DNA of 64,000 bases from NCBI GenBank assembly GCA_964636715.1, contig CAZWTH010000231.1:1-64000 (forward strand). The letters run 5' to 3'. A program made the translations under genes and the position numbers. The DNA comes from BOG-234 sp964636715 (GTDB lineage: Bacteria; Acidobacteriota; Terriglobia; Bryobacterales; Bryobacteraceae). The first letter of the stretch is position 1, and each line of letters opens with the position of its first letter. Below the pieces are notes generated by a model. The model made no database searches. It worked only from the letters and a program-made list of their open reading frames with translations, and had not been told where the DNA came from. Positions 42,222 to 51,630 of this stretch are shown here, piece after piece.

Positions 42222-44201
42222 TTGCGTTTTCGCCATCTTTTCCTCCTTTTCGCCCTGGCCTGGACCGCCTCCGCGCAGGATCGCCCATTCGGTTCCGGCC
42301 TTTACCAGGTCATGCAGAACGCCGGATGCCCGCTCTGCCATAACCCGAACGGCGTCGCCTCCGCCACCCGAATCCACTTCCCTGAAGCCGATGCCTCGCC
42401 CGAAAAGATCGAAGCCTTCGGCCGATCCCTCGTCGTTGTCGTCGATCGCAACAACCCCGAGGCATCTCTGTTACTGAACAAACCCACCGCCCGGATTCCA
42501 CACACCGGCGGCGAACGAATTAAACCGGGTAGTCCCGAAGAGGCCGTCCTCAAAGCCTGGGTCAACCGCCTCGCCCGCCTCTCCGGCCCCGACCTCGCAG
42601 CCGCCCTGAAGTATCGCGAAATGGAAAACGCGGGCAGTGGCGAAAGCCGTCCGCGCGTGGATCTCCGCCGGCTCACGCACAGCCAGTACAACCACACCGT
42701 TCGCGACCTCCTTGGCGACACGACCCAGCCATCCAATCAGTTCCCGCCCGAAGACTTCGTCAACGGCTTCCGCAATCAGGGACAGGCCGAGACCATTTCT
42801 CCGCTCCTGATGGAAAACTACAGCACCGCCGCCGAGCGCCTGGCGAAAAGCGCCTTTCGCGGCGGCGACGCCAGTCTGATCCCCTGCAAACCTTCCGCCG
42901 CCTGCCGCACCCGCTTCGTGAAGGATTTTGGCCTGAAGGCGTTCCGGCGTCCGCTCGAACCGACCGAGCAGAAACGGTACGAAACCCTGATGATGCGCGA
43001 AAAGGATTTCACCGCCGGCGCTCAGCTCGTCATCGAAGCGATGCTGCAATCCCCCGACTTCCTCTTTCGTTTCGAAGAAACGTCATACCCGGCCTGGAAA
43101 CCGTACGCGGCCGCGAGCCGGCTTTCTTATGCCCTCTGGGACAGCATGCCGGACGCCGAGCTGTTCGCCGCCGCTGCTCGCGGCGATCTGAACACCCGGC
43201 AGGGCGTCGATCGACAGGCCCGCCGCCTGCTCGACGACCCGCGCGCTCATGAAGCCCTCAACGAATTCGTCAGCCAGTGGCTGCGGTTCGATCGCGTTCT
43301 CACCGCGTCGAAAGACCGCCGCAAGTACCCCGATTTCACTCTCGAAACCGCCGAATCGATGACCGAAGAAGCACGAGTCTTCGTAGGCGATCTCGTCTGG
43401 AACGATCGCAACTTCATGGATCTGTTCAGCGCAGGCTACACGTTCGCGAACGCGGACCTCGCCGCCATCTACGGCATCAAACCGCCGGCGAAAGAGTTCG
43501 GGAAGGTCAGCTTTCCCGCGGATTCCGAACGGGCCGGCGTTCTCGGCCAAACTCTTTTCCTCGCTCTCACCGCGAAGCCTGAAGACTCCTCGCCCACCGC
43601 GCGCGGTCTCTTCGTGCGCGAACAATTCCTCTGCCAGCACGTGCCGCCTCCGCCACCCGGCGTGAATACCAATCTGCCGCCGGTGACCGAAGCGAAGCCG
43701 CAAACCAATCGCGACCGCATGACTGAGCACGCCAGCAATCCGATGTGCGCCTCCTGTCACAAGCTGATGGACCCCATCGGCTTCGGTCTCGAAAAGTTCG
43801 ATTCCGTCGGCGCGCGTCGCGATAAATACACGCTGACCTTCGCAACCGGACGCGGCGGCGGAAACGGCAATGGCAACAATCGCCCCGCCACAAAGAAGAT
43901 CGACCTGGATCTCAACACCGCCGGAACCGTAGCCGGCCTGCCCGATTCATCATTCTCTTCGCCCGCTCAGCTCGGCGCCATTCTTGCGAAGAGCGCGCAG
44001 TGCCAGGAATGCGTTGTGAAACAATATTTCCGGTACACCACGGGACGCATGGAAGTTCCGGCCGACCGTCCTGTCATCACCCAGGCGCTGGACGATTTCC
44101 GGAAATCGCAATATCACTTTAAAGATCTGATGCTGTCGCTGGTTCGGTTGCGGGAATTTCCCGGGTCAGGAGAGATCGCCGATGTCGGAAATCATCACTA
44201 A
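42222..44201 (+). CDS. DUF1592/DUF1588/DUF1585 cytochrome-like protein (second pair)
   Basis: Secreted multi-domain protein of 659 residues, shorter than the first-pair homologue because the ~170-residue insert after DUF1587 is missing. Signal peptide (FLLFALAWTASAQ), haem-c motif CPLCH near 33, DUF1587 (LRRLTHSQYNHTVRDLLGD), DUF1592 (AASRLSYALWDSMPDAELF), DUF1588 (ERAGVLGQTLFLALTAKPED), a second haem motif CASCHKLMDPIGFGLEKFD and DUF1585 (VVKQYFRYTTGR). A Gly/Asn-rich insert (nt ~43,840-43,905) precedes DUF1585. Translation appears to start at TTG 42222, the only start near GAGGG that yields the signal peptide. It overlaps the DUF1552 gene by 20 bp. Confidence 0.85.
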   Translation: MRFRHLFLLFALAWTASAQDRPFGSGLYQVMQNAGCPLCHNPNGVASATRIHFPEADASPEKIEAFGRSLVVVVDRNNPEASLLLNKPTARIPHTGGERIKPGSPEEAVLKAWVNRLARLSGPDLAAALKYREMENAGSGESRPRVDLRRLTHSQYNHTVRDLLGDTTQPSNQFPPEDFVNGFRNQGQAETISPLLMENYSTAAERLAKSAFRGGDASLIPCKPSAACRTRFVKDFGLKAFRRPLEPTEQKRYETLMMREKDFTAGAQLVIEAMLQSPDFLFRFEETSYPAWKPYAAASRLSYALWDSMPDAELFAAAARGDLNTRQGVDRQARRLLDDPRAHEALNEFVSQWLRFDRVLTASKDRRKYPDFTLETAESMTEEARVFVGDLVWNDRNFMDLFSAGYTFANADLAAIYGIKPPAKEFGKVSFPADSERAGVLGQTLFLALTAKPEDSSPTARGLFVREQFLCQHVPPPPPGVNTNLPPVTEAKPQTNRDRMTEHASNPMCASCHKLMDPIGFGLEKFDSVGARRDKYTLTFATGRGGGNGNGNNRPATKKIDLDLNTAGTVAGLPDSSFSSPAQLGAILAKSAQCQECVVKQYFRYTTGRMEVPADRPVITQALDDFRKSQYHFKDLMLSLVRLREFPGSGEIADVGNHH

Positions 44202-45510
44202 GCGCGTCCGGCTGTCGCGCCGTTCCGTCCTGAAAGGAATCACCGCCGCCGGCGCTCGCATCGCCATCGGACTGCCGCCGCTCGTTTCCATGTTCAATTC
44301 GGCGGGCACGGCCTACGCCGCCGAATCGAAGCCGATCGAGAACCGCTTCGTTCTCTGGTTCAACGGCAACGGCATCCCGGAAGGCGCATGGATCCCGTCC
44401 GAAGAAGGCCCCGATTACCGGCTGACGCACTGCCTCGCCCCACTCGCCCAGCATCGCGACGATATCCACGTGATCAGCGGCCTCGATAACGCCGCCGCCA
44501 TGATTCCCGGGCCCGGCGTGGGCAATGGCCACCATAATTCCATGGCGGGGCTCATGACCTGCACGCAGTTCAGCGGGCGCGGCGCGAGCGGGCCTTCGAT
44601 CGATCAGGCAATCGCGGCGCGCATTGGAGGCGACTCGCGTTTCCGCTCGCTCCAGATCGGCGTTTCGCAGGAATCCTTCGGCGAAAGCATCCAGCGCAAC
44701 ATGAGCTGGGCCGGATACGAGAAGGCGCTGCCGCCGGAGATGATCCCGCACCGACTCTTCGACCGCCTGTTCGGCGCCCGCGAAGAAGGGTGGGCCGACC
44801 GTAAACGCAGCATTCTCGATGCGATTCGCGAGGACGCGGACGATCTGAAGAAGAAGCTTCCCGCCGATGATCGCCTTCGCGTGGACGAGCACCTGGCCGG
44901 TGTACGCGATATCGAGCATTCGATCGCGGCCCTGCCGCCCGAATATCGCCACGTCGATCCGCCGGATTTCGAAGGCGACCCCAAGGACTGGCCGCGCATC
45001 GCCCGCCTGCAGAGCGATCTTCTGGTTCAGGCGCTCGCCACGCACCAGACTCGCGTCGCGTCCTACATGCTCACGAAGTGCCAGGGTCTTTCGCGTTTCC
45101 CGTGGCTCGGTTACACGTCCGCACGGCATCACGATTACACCCACACCATGGGCAAGCTTGGAGCCGATGGCGTGGAAGGCCAGAAGGTGCTGCGCGACAT
45201 CTGCAAGTGGCATGTCCAGGAGTTCTCATATCTCCTCGATCGTCTGAAAGCGGTTCCGGAAGGCGACGGCTCCGTTTTCGATCACACGCTGGTTGCATTC
45301 GTTCACGAACACGCTGAGGCGGATCCGCATAAGAACACCGGCCTAGCCATGATTCTTGCGGGCGGCGTCCCGAAGCTTGCCAAGGGCACGCACACGCGCG
45401 TCACCGGCACCGTGGGCGATCTCTATCTGACGCTGACGGATGACGTCCTCAACGTAGGCCTCGGCAAATTCCCGACCGCGACCCGAAGAGTGGCCACGGT
45501 GGTGGCGTGA
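44182..45510 (+). CDS. DUF1552 Tat-exported protein (second pair)
   Basis: Exported protein of unknown function, 442 residues, with a twin-arginine signal (LSRRSVLKGITAAGARIAI). Matching DUF1552 features are FVLWFNGNGIPEGAWIPSEE, ISGLDNAAAMIPGPGVGNGH, TCTQFSGRGASGPSIDQAIA, RRSILD-type helices, HQTRVASYMLTKCQGLSRF and DHTLVAFVHEHAEADPHKN, with conserved His and Asp residues. The RBS GGAGAG lies within the 3' end of the DUF1592 gene. Its stop overlaps the LRR gene by GTGA. It belongs to the four-gene overlapping operon 42,222-48,427, so the DUF1592/DUF1552 pair here works alongside LRR proteins. Confidence 0.85.
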   Translation: MSEIITKRVRLSRRSVLKGITAAGARIAIGLPPLVSMFNSAGTAYAAESKPIENRFVLWFNGNGIPEGAWIPSEEGPDYRLTHCLAPLAQHRDDIHVISGLDNAAAMIPGPGVGNGHHNSMAGLMTCTQFSGRGASGPSIDQAIAARIGGDSRFRSLQIGVSQESFGESIQRNMSWAGYEKALPPEMIPHRLFDRLFGAREEGWADRKRSILDAIREDADDLKKKLPADDRLRVDEHLAGVRDIEHSIAALPPEYRHVDPPDFEGDPKDWPRIARLQSDLLVQALATHQTRVASYMLTKCQGLSRFPWLGYTSARHHDYTHTMGKLGADGVEGQKVLRDICKWHVQEFSYLLDRLKAVPEGDGSVFDHTLVAFVHEHAEADPHKNTGLAMILAGGVPKLAKGTHTRVTGTVGDLYLTLTDDVLNVGLGKFPTATRRVATVVA

Positions 45511-47504
45511 TCACGCTCCGAAAATCCGCGCTCGCCGTGGCGCTGGTGGCTGTGGCTGCATTGCCGCTCGCCGCGTCGGAACACGACGTCGCCGAATGGG
45601 CGATTCGCAGTGGCGGCCGCGTGATTCTCGCGGGCAATCCCGCGCCAATCGATTCCGTTCTGTCGCTCCCCGCGGGAGACGTTCACCTCACCGGCATCGA
45701 TCTCGCCGGAACCCTGATCACCCCGGATCAACTGGAAATGATCAGCGGACTCACCGGCCTCAAAGAGCTGTCGCTCCCCGGCCCGATCTGGAATCCGGCC
45801 TCCGGCAGTTCGCTCGACGCGAATGACAAGCTGAAATTCCTCGCGGGTCTCACCGGCCTCGAAAAGCTTTCGTTCAGCCTCCACTTCCTGACCAACATCA
45901 ATATTCAGGACAAAGGCGTCGTCCTCCTGACCGGCCTCGACAACCTGCGTGAGCTCCGTTGCGCCCAGTGCCGCATCTCGAAGGCCAGCCTCGCGATCTT
46001 CCCGAAACTCGAATCGCTCGACCTGAGCCTCTCTTCTTTCAATGACAAGGGCATGCAGGGCCTCGCGAGCCTCCACGACTTGCGGCGTCTCAATCTGCGG
46101 GATACGCTCGTGACGGGCGATGGCCTGCAGAGCCTCAGCGAACTCACGAAGCTCGAAGAACTCGACCTCGCCGGCACGCACGTGACGGACGCGGGCCTGG
46201 CGAATCTTCGCAATCTGAAATCGATGCGCGCTCTCAGCCTGCTCGGCTCCGAGGTGAGCGATGAATCGGCCGGCCTGCTGGCGGGGATGACCGAACTGCG
46301 CGAGCTCAATCTTTATCGCAGCCAGATCACCAATGCCGGCCTGGCGAAACTTGCCACGCTGAAAAATCTGGAAGCAATCGACCTCCGCTATTCGCGCGTC
46401 ACCGCGTCGGGCGTGCAGGCTTTCCGCGCGGCGCTGCCGCAATGCAGAGTCGAATTTTCCGGCAATGAACCTGTTTCGCAGAAGGGTCCCGCGCCGAAAC
46501 CCAATGGAGCCGGCGATGCCGCGCTCGCCGCCTGGGTGCGAGCCGTCGGCGGCAAGGCCGTTTTGACGGACGGCAAACTGCGTTCCGTCTCACTGCGCTC
46601 CACCGCGATCTCCGATGCCACACTGAAAAATCTCGCAACCGCGGGAAATGTGGAGAGCGTGGACCTTGAAGGCACGGAAATCGGCGATCTGGGCCTCGCG
46701 GCGTTGAAGAATCTGACCAGCCTGCGCGAGCTCAATCTGAATCAAACAACGGTATCGGATAACGGTCTCGCTTCACTCACCGGTCTCATCAAACTGACGA
46801 CCCTCAAACTGGGCGGCACTCTCGTACGTGGACAAGGCCTGGTTCGATTGAAGGATCTCGCATCGCTCCGCGAGCTCGATCTCACGTCCGCGCCGATCGA
46901 CGACGAAGGATTGGCCAACATCGGCGAAATCAAAGGCCTCGAACGCCTTTATCTCGGCGACACGAACGTTACGAACGCAGGTCTCAGCCATCTCTCCGCG
47001 CTGACTTCGCTGAGGACGCTCGAACTCGCCGGGACCGACACGAGCGATGAAGGTCTGGAAAGCCTCGCCGCCCTCACACGCCTGCGCGTCCTCAATCTCG
47101 ATTACACGAAGGTGACGGACAAGGGCGTCGCGCATCTGGCGGGCCTGAAAAATCTGGAGCGCCTCCAACTCGTCCGCACGCGAACCGGCGATCCCTCTGC
47201 CGAAGTCTTCGCGGGATTGACAAATCTCGCTTTTCTCGACATGAGTTACACGTCGTTCTCGGATTCCGGCCTCAAACAGATTCAGGGCCTCCCCAGACTT
47301 CGCGAGCTCCGCCTCGATTCGGCGGGAATTACGGACGCCGCGGCTGAAACTCTGAAATTGATGACCGGCCTCCAGACGCTGAATCTTTATCACACGCCGC
47401 TGACCGCAACGGGGTACGAGCAGATCAAAGCCGCGCTGCCCTCGTGCCGCATCATCTTCGACGCCGCCTCTTCGCCAGACGCCCGCAAGACCACCAAATT
47501 ATGA
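45507..47504 (+). CDS. Secreted leucine-rich-repeat protein 1
   Basis: Exported LRR protein of 665 residues with a signal peptide (LRKSALAVALVAVAALPLAA). About twenty 24-residue repeats of the L-x2-L-x-L-x2-T-x-[IV]-T-D-x-G-L type form a curved solenoid. It consists of two modules, each opening with a W-[IV]-R-x-x-G-G cap (EWAIRSGGRVIL at ~28 and AWVRAVGGKAVL at ~342), separated by a proline-rich linker near 325-335 (GPAPKPNGAGDAAL). A cell-surface or periplasmic binding role is inferred. GTG start in a GTGA overlap with the DUF1552 gene; the stop overlaps the second LRR gene by ATGA. Confidence 0.85.
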   Translation: MITLRKSALAVALVAVAALPLAASEHDVAEWAIRSGGRVILAGNPAPIDSVLSLPAGDVHLTGIDLAGTLITPDQLEMISGLTGLKELSLPGPIWNPASGSSLDANDKLKFLAGLTGLEKLSFSLHFLTNINIQDKGVVLLTGLDNLRELRCAQCRISKASLAIFPKLESLDLSLSSFNDKGMQGLASLHDLRRLNLRDTLVTGDGLQSLSELTKLEELDLAGTHVTDAGLANLRNLKSMRALSLLGSEVSDESAGLLAGMTELRELNLYRSQITNAGLAKLATLKNLEAIDLRYSRVTASGVQAFRAALPQCRVEFSGNEPVSQKGPAPKPNGAGDAALAAWVRAVGGKAVLTDGKLRSVSLRSTAISDATLKNLATAGNVESVDLEGTEIGDLGLAALKNLTSLRELNLNQTTVSDNGLASLTGLIKLTTLKLGGTLVRGQGLVRLKDLASLRELDLTSAPIDDEGLANIGEIKGLERLYLGDTNVTNAGLSHLSALTSLRTLELAGTDTSDEGLESLAALTRLRVLNLDYTKVTDKGVAHLAGLKNLERLQLVRTRTGDPSAEVFAGLTNLAFLDMSYTSFSDSGLKQIQGLPRLRELRLDSAGITDAAAETLKLMTGLQTLNLYHTPLTATGYEQIKAALPSCRIIFDAASSPDARKTTKL

Positions 47505-48427
47505 AGCGCGCCATCCACATCGCCGCTCTTCTCTCGCTCACGGCCTTCTGGCTCACGGGCGCCGACGATACCTGGATCGCGAAAGCTGGCGGCGCCGTCA
47601 CGCGCGACGCATCCGGCCACATCACGCGCGTCGACCTCCGCTCCAGTTGGGTAACCGATACCGATCTCGCCCAGCTCGCCGCCATCCCCACTCTCCAGTC
47701 GCTCGACTTGTCGCTGACCCGCATCACCGATCACGGGATGCAGCAACTGAAGACCGCCCCGAATATCACCGACTTCAATCTCTACTACGCCGAACTCGTG
47801 ACGGATGAAGGCGTCGCTGCCATCAAAGACTGGAAACATCTGAAGCGCATCAATCTGCGCGGCACGCACATCACGGACACGACGCTGGAGCATCTCGCCG
47901 GGATGGAAACGCTGGAATCGATCGACGTGGGCTTCGCGCAAATCACGGACGTTGGTCCGGATCGCCTCGCCGGGCTTCCTCACCTGAAGGAACTCACGCT
48001 CGGCGGAAATAAACTCACCGATGTCGGTCTGCTGCCGCTTCGCCATCTCCAGACGCTCACGTACCTCGATCTCAGCGGCGTGCAGCGCGCGGATTCGGGG
48101 CTCTGGTCCGTCAACCTCGGCGACCGCGGCATCGAGACAATTGCAGCGCTCCACGAGCTGCATGAACTGCGACTGACAGGCCTGCCGGTCACCGCGGCTT
48201 CGATTGAAAAGCTGAAGGGCCTGAGCAAGCTGGAGCGTATCGAGTTGCAGGGATGCAAACGAATCGCCGATGACGCCGCGCCGGCGCTCGGAGCCTTGTC
48301 TGCCCTGCAGATCGCCGATCTGAAAAACACGGCGTTCACGGAAGCCGGCGCTCGCGCGCTCAAAGCCGCGAAGCCAGACACTCAGGTTCTTTACGGGCCC
48401 ATTCCGTCGCTCGCCAGCGTACGATAG
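47501..48427 (+). CDS. Secreted leucine-rich-repeat protein 2
   Basis: Exported LRR protein of 308 residues, a single module of the type repeated in its neighbour: signal peptide (IHIAALLSLTAFWLTGA), cap TWIAKAGGAV, then repeats such as LAAIPTLQSLDLSLTRITDH and HLAGMETLESIDVGFAQITD, ending GARALKAAKPDTQVLYGP. The start at 47501 overlaps the previous stop (ATGA). Last gene of the DUF1592/DUF1552/LRR operon. Probably derived by duplication from one half of LRR protein 1, or the reverse. Confidence 0.83.
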   Translation: MKRAIHIAALLSLTAFWLTGADDTWIAKAGGAVTRDASGHITRVDLRSSWVTDTDLAQLAAIPTLQSLDLSLTRITDHGMQQLKTAPNITDFNLYYAELVTDEGVAAIKDWKHLKRINLRGTHITDTTLEHLAGMETLESIDVGFAQITDVGPDRLAGLPHLKELTLGGNKLTDVGLLPLRHLQTLTYLDLSGVQRADSGLWSVNLGDRGIETIAALHELHELRLTGLPVTAASIEKLKGLSKLERIELQGCKRIADDAAPALGALSALQIADLKNTAFTEAGARALKAAKPDTQVLYGPIPSLASVR

Positions 48428-48468
48428 CATATTTGTTCGGTTCCGGAACTATTTCGGGAGGAAATCAT

Positions 48469-49647
48469 ATGGGTCGATTCAATCGGCGTTCATTCATGAA
48501 AGCGGCGGGGCCGGCGAGCCTGATGCCGGCATTACCCCATTCGCTGTTTGCGCAGGTTGCCGCCGGGCGCGGACCGCGCATCATTGAGGAAGTCGTACCG
48601 CCTTCGCCGGAAGTGAAGCCGAAATACTCCATCAAATTCGCGGTCATCGGCATCGATCACAACCATATTCTCGGGATCACCGCCGCCATGCAACGCGGCG
48701 GAGGCCAACTGGTCTCCGTATTTTCGATGAATCCTCAATACCCGAAGACCATCGCGGATTTCAAAGCGCGTTTCGGCGACGTGAAAATCGCCCGCAGCGA
48801 GGATGAGATCCTGAACGATCCCGAAATCAAGCTGGTCTGCGCCGCGCCTATTCCCGATCAGCGGGCCGCGCTCGGCATTCGCGTCATGAAGCATGGCAAG
48901 GACTATCTGGTCGACAAGCCCGGCATCATCACGCTCGCGGAACTGGCCGAGGTTCGCAAGACGATCAAAGAAACGGGCCGCATCTACGGAATTCTTTTCT
49001 CCGAACGCCTCGAAGTGAGAGCCGCCGTGCAGGCCGGTGTGCTCGTCAAAGCCGGCGCTATCGGCAAAGTGGTTCAGACGATCAACATTGCCCCGCACCA
49101 GGTGAATGCGCCGTCTCGTCCCGACTGGTTCTGGGATCCCGCGCGCTACGGCGGCATCCTGTGCGACATCGGTTCTCACCAGGTCGATCAGTTTCTCTAT
49201 TACACGGGCTCAACGACCGCTGACGTGACGGCATCGCAGATCGCCAACGTCCACTATCCGAAATACCCGAAGTTCCAGGATTTCGGCGATGTGATGCTGC
49301 ACGGCAATGGCGGCGCAGGCTATGTGCGCGTCGATTGGTTCACGCCCGATGGACTCGGCGTCTGGGGCGACGGACGCCTCTTCATCCTCGGCACGGACGG
49401 CTACATCGAACTACGCAAGTATGCCGATATCGGCGGCCGCAAAGGCGGCAACCATCTGTTCCTCGTGGACAATAAATCCCAGCGTTATGTCGATTGCACG
49501 AACGTGGTGCTGCCGTTCGGACCGCAGTTCGTGGGCGACATTGTCAATCGCACCCACGTGGCGCAGGATCAGGTGGAGACGCTGCTCACGACCGAACTGG
49601 TACTGAAAGCGCAGCAGCAGGCGAAAGTTCTCAAGTTCACCACATAA
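48469..49647 (+). CDS. Gfo/Idh/MocA-family oxidoreductase 1
   Basis: Tat-exported NAD(P)-binding oxidoreductase of 392 residues. The start at 48469 has GGGAGGA at an ideal distance and yields a twin-arginine signal (FNRRSFMKAAGPASLMPAL). The Rossmann segment is IKFAVIGIDHNHILGI, with Asp-His in place of the usual glycine turn; DYLVDKPGIITLAEL is the variant of the EKP motif, and CDIGSHQVDQFLYY holds the conserved GxH. Probably acts on a sugar or sugar-like substrate with a tightly bound cofactor, as do other exported members. Followed after 11 bp by a second family member. Confidence 0.87.
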   Translation: MGRFNRRSFMKAAGPASLMPALPHSLFAQVAAGRGPRIIEEVVPPSPEVKPKYSIKFAVIGIDHNHILGITAAMQRGGGQLVSVFSMNPQYPKTIADFKARFGDVKIARSEDEILNDPEIKLVCAAPIPDQRAALGIRVMKHGKDYLVDKPGIITLAELAEVRKTIKETGRIYGILFSERLEVRAAVQAGVLVKAGAIGKVVQTINIAPHQVNAPSRPDWFWDPARYGGILCDIGSHQVDQFLYYTGSTTADVTASQIANVHYPKYPKFQDFGDVMLHGNGGAGYVRVDWFTPDGLGVWGDGRLFILGTDGYIELRKYADIGGRKGGNHLFLVDNKSQRYVDCTNVVLPFGPQFVGDIVNRTHVAQDQVETLLTTELVLKAQQQAKVLKFTT

Positions 49648-49658
49648 GGAACGCCGCG

Positions 49659-51014
49659 ATGAATACCAGACGTACGTTCCTGAAGACTGGCGCAGCAGCC
49701 GCCGTTTTCCCCGCCATCGTGCCTTCGAGTGTGTTCGGCCAGAATGCGCCGAGCAATCGCATCAACGTGGGCGCGATCGGCGTGGGCCGTATCTCTCTCG
49801 CGCATGATCTGCCGGGTATCTGGCAGCACGATATCGCCCGCATCATGGCGGTTTGCGATCTCGATTCGAAGCGCGTGGAACTGGGCAAGCAGTTCATCAA
49901 CTCGCATTACGCCGAAAAGAGCGGGAAGCCTTATGACGGCGTTACAGGCTACAGCAACCATCACGAACTGCTGGCCAATAAAGATATCGACGCCGTCGTT
50001 ATCTCGACGCCCGACCATCAGCATGCCCTCTGCGCGGCGGCCGCCGTGCGCGCCGGCAAGGATGTCTATCTTCAGAAACCGGCGTCACTCACTATTGCCG
50101 AAGGACGGTACCTGAGCGACGTCGTTCAGAAATCCGGCCGCATATTTCAGATCGGCTCGCAGCAACGCTCGCTGAGCCCCTGGAAGCAGTTTCATCGCAC
50201 CTGCGAGCTCGTGCGCAACGGCCGCATCGGCCAGTTGAAGCATGTCGAGATCGGTCTGCCGGGCGATCCCAGCGGTCCCGAGGCGCCGCAGATGCCGGTA
50301 CCGAAGAATCTGAACTACGATGCCTGGCTGGGCTCGACGCCGGACGTCTATTACACCGAAATCCGCGTGCATCCGCAGAGCGATTTCAGCCGCCCCGGCT
50401 GGCTGCGCTGCGAGCAATTCGGAGCCGGCATGATCACCGGTTGGGGCGCGCACCATGTGGATACCGCGCACTGGGGCATGGACACCGAACACACCGGTCC
50501 GGTTGAAATCTGGGGCACGGCGGAATTTCCGAAGAGCGGCCTGTGGGATGTGCACGGCCCCTTCAAAACCGAAGCCCGTTACGCGAACGGCGTCACGATG
50601 GCGATCTCCGGCGACTTTCCGAACGGCATCAAATTCTATGGCAGCGAAGGCTGGATCTTCGTCACGCGTGACGATACTGTCACCGAGTCCGACCCCGTCA
50701 CCAAAGAAAAATTACCCCCGCTGATGGCGAGCAATCCGAAGATCCTGTCGAGCGTCATCGGGCCGAACGAGATCCATCTCTACGAAAGCCCGGAGCATCA
50801 CCTGAACTGGCTGCAATGCATCAAAAGCCGCAAGCCGACGATCGCGCCGGTCGAAATCGCGCACCGCGCCTGCTCCACCTGCCTGCTGCATCACATTGCG
50901 ATGAAGACGAAGCGGCATTTGAAGTGGGATCCGGCGAAGGAGCGTTTCATCGGCGACGATGCCGCGAACGCCATGCTGAGCCGCCCGCAACGCGCTGCTT
51001 ATAAGCTCGCTTAG
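49659..51014 (+). CDS. Gfo/Idh/MocA-family oxidoreductase 2
   Basis: Second exported oxidoreductase, 451 residues, with a twin-arginine signal (NTRRTFLKTGAAAAVFPAIV). Rossmann motif INVGAIGVGRISLAHDL; DVYLQKPASLTIAEG replaces the EKP motif, followed by IFQIGSQQRSLSPWKQF; GAHHVDTAHWGM carries the conserved His. The closest style is the large Planctomycetota/Acidobacteriota group of secreted Gfo/Idh/MocA proteins of unknown sugar specificity. AAGGA lies 9 bases before the start. It ends overlapping the convergent PEP-CTERM gene by 4 bp. The pair likely acts in one pathway with the ThuA/CE15 genes nearby. Confidence 0.88.
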   Translation: MNTRRTFLKTGAAAAVFPAIVPSSVFGQNAPSNRINVGAIGVGRISLAHDLPGIWQHDIARIMAVCDLDSKRVELGKQFINSHYAEKSGKPYDGVTGYSNHHELLANKDIDAVVISTPDHQHALCAAAAVRAGKDVYLQKPASLTIAEGRYLSDVVQKSGRIFQIGSQQRSLSPWKQFHRTCELVRNGRIGQLKHVEIGLPGDPSGPEAPQMPVPKNLNYDAWLGSTPDVYYTEIRVHPQSDFSRPGWLRCEQFGAGMITGWGAHHVDTAHWGMDTEHTGPVEIWGTAEFPKSGLWDVHGPFKTEARYANGVTMAISGDFPNGIKFYGSEGWIFVTRDDTVTESDPVTKEKLPPLMASNPKILSSVIGPNEIHLYESPEHHLNWLQCIKSRKPTIAPVEIAHRACSTCLLHHIAMKTKRHLKWDPAKERFIGDDAANAMLSRPQRAAYKLA

Positions 51015-51607
51015 CGCGCGGTCCGGCGGCGCCTCAGGGCCGCAAAGCCCAGCGAGGCGAAGCCGAATGCAGCCAGCCCGAGGCTCGCGGGCTCAGGCGC
51101 ATTCGCCACTTCGATAATCCCGTAGTAAGGACCTTCGGTTCCGCCGCCATAGTTGGTGGTTCCCCCGAACGGAGCATCGTTCCACGTCGCTTTATCGGAA
51201 GTGTAGCCCCACGCGTAATGCCAGGCAATCGCCGTGTAGTATTCATCGTCGTTGGCATTGTTCGGCTCGCCGCCCTGCCAGTCCGTATAGTCCACGGCGC
51301 TTCCGTCGCTCCAGGCGAAGTTCGACGCGTGCGACCCCCCGAGGCTATCGAAGGACAGGTCCGCAAGCCCAATCCAGAGAGGAGCCCCAGCTACGAACGT
51401 ATTGGCGAGGAGTTGGTTGTCCGCCGAATTATGAATGGACGCCAAATGTCCGCCGAGCGCTACCGCTTCGTCCTCGGCTGCCTGCCAGCTTTCCGCCTGT
51501 GACGTCAAAAAGTACGTGTTACCGCCGAAACTGATCGACGATGCGTGAGCGTTTGCCGCCAAAAGCGCGAGGGGAAGAGCAAAGGTCAGGGCTGTGAGTT
51601 TACGCAC
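51011..51607 (-). CDS. C-type-lectin-fold PEP-CTERM protein
   Basis: Exported surface protein of 198 residues with a signal peptide (LTALTFALPLALLAANAHA), a C-type lectin-like domain (~27-165: WQAAEDEAVALGGHLASI, LWIGLADLS, WSDGSAVDYTDWQGGEPNN) and a C-terminal PEP-CTERM tripartite sorting signal (APEPASLGLAAFGFASLGFAALRRRR quoted across its Pro-Glu-Pro, helix and Arg cluster). The EPN motif in GGEPNN would bind Ca and sugar. An exosortase elsewhere in the genome should cleave and anchor it, perhaps in extracellular polysaccharide. GTG start at 51607 with GGAGG 10 bases upstream. Confidence 0.88.
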   Translation of the reverse strand: MRKLTALTFALPLALLAANAHASSISFGGNTYFLTSQAESWQAAEDEAVALGGHLASIHNSADNQLLANTFVAGAPLWIGLADLSFDSLGGSHASNFAWSDGSAVDYTDWQGGEPNNANDDEYYTAIAWHYAWGYTSDKATWNDAPFGGTTNYGGGTEGPYYGIIEVANAPEPASLGLAAFGFASLGFAALRRRRTAR

Positions 51608-51630
51608 TTTATAAATTCCTCCGAAAAATC

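Noticed and set aside
45507..48427. Periodic sequence considered as a CRISPR array or nucleotide repeat
   Set aside because: Period of about 72 bp follows LRR codons, units are imperfect and fully coding, and there are no spacers.
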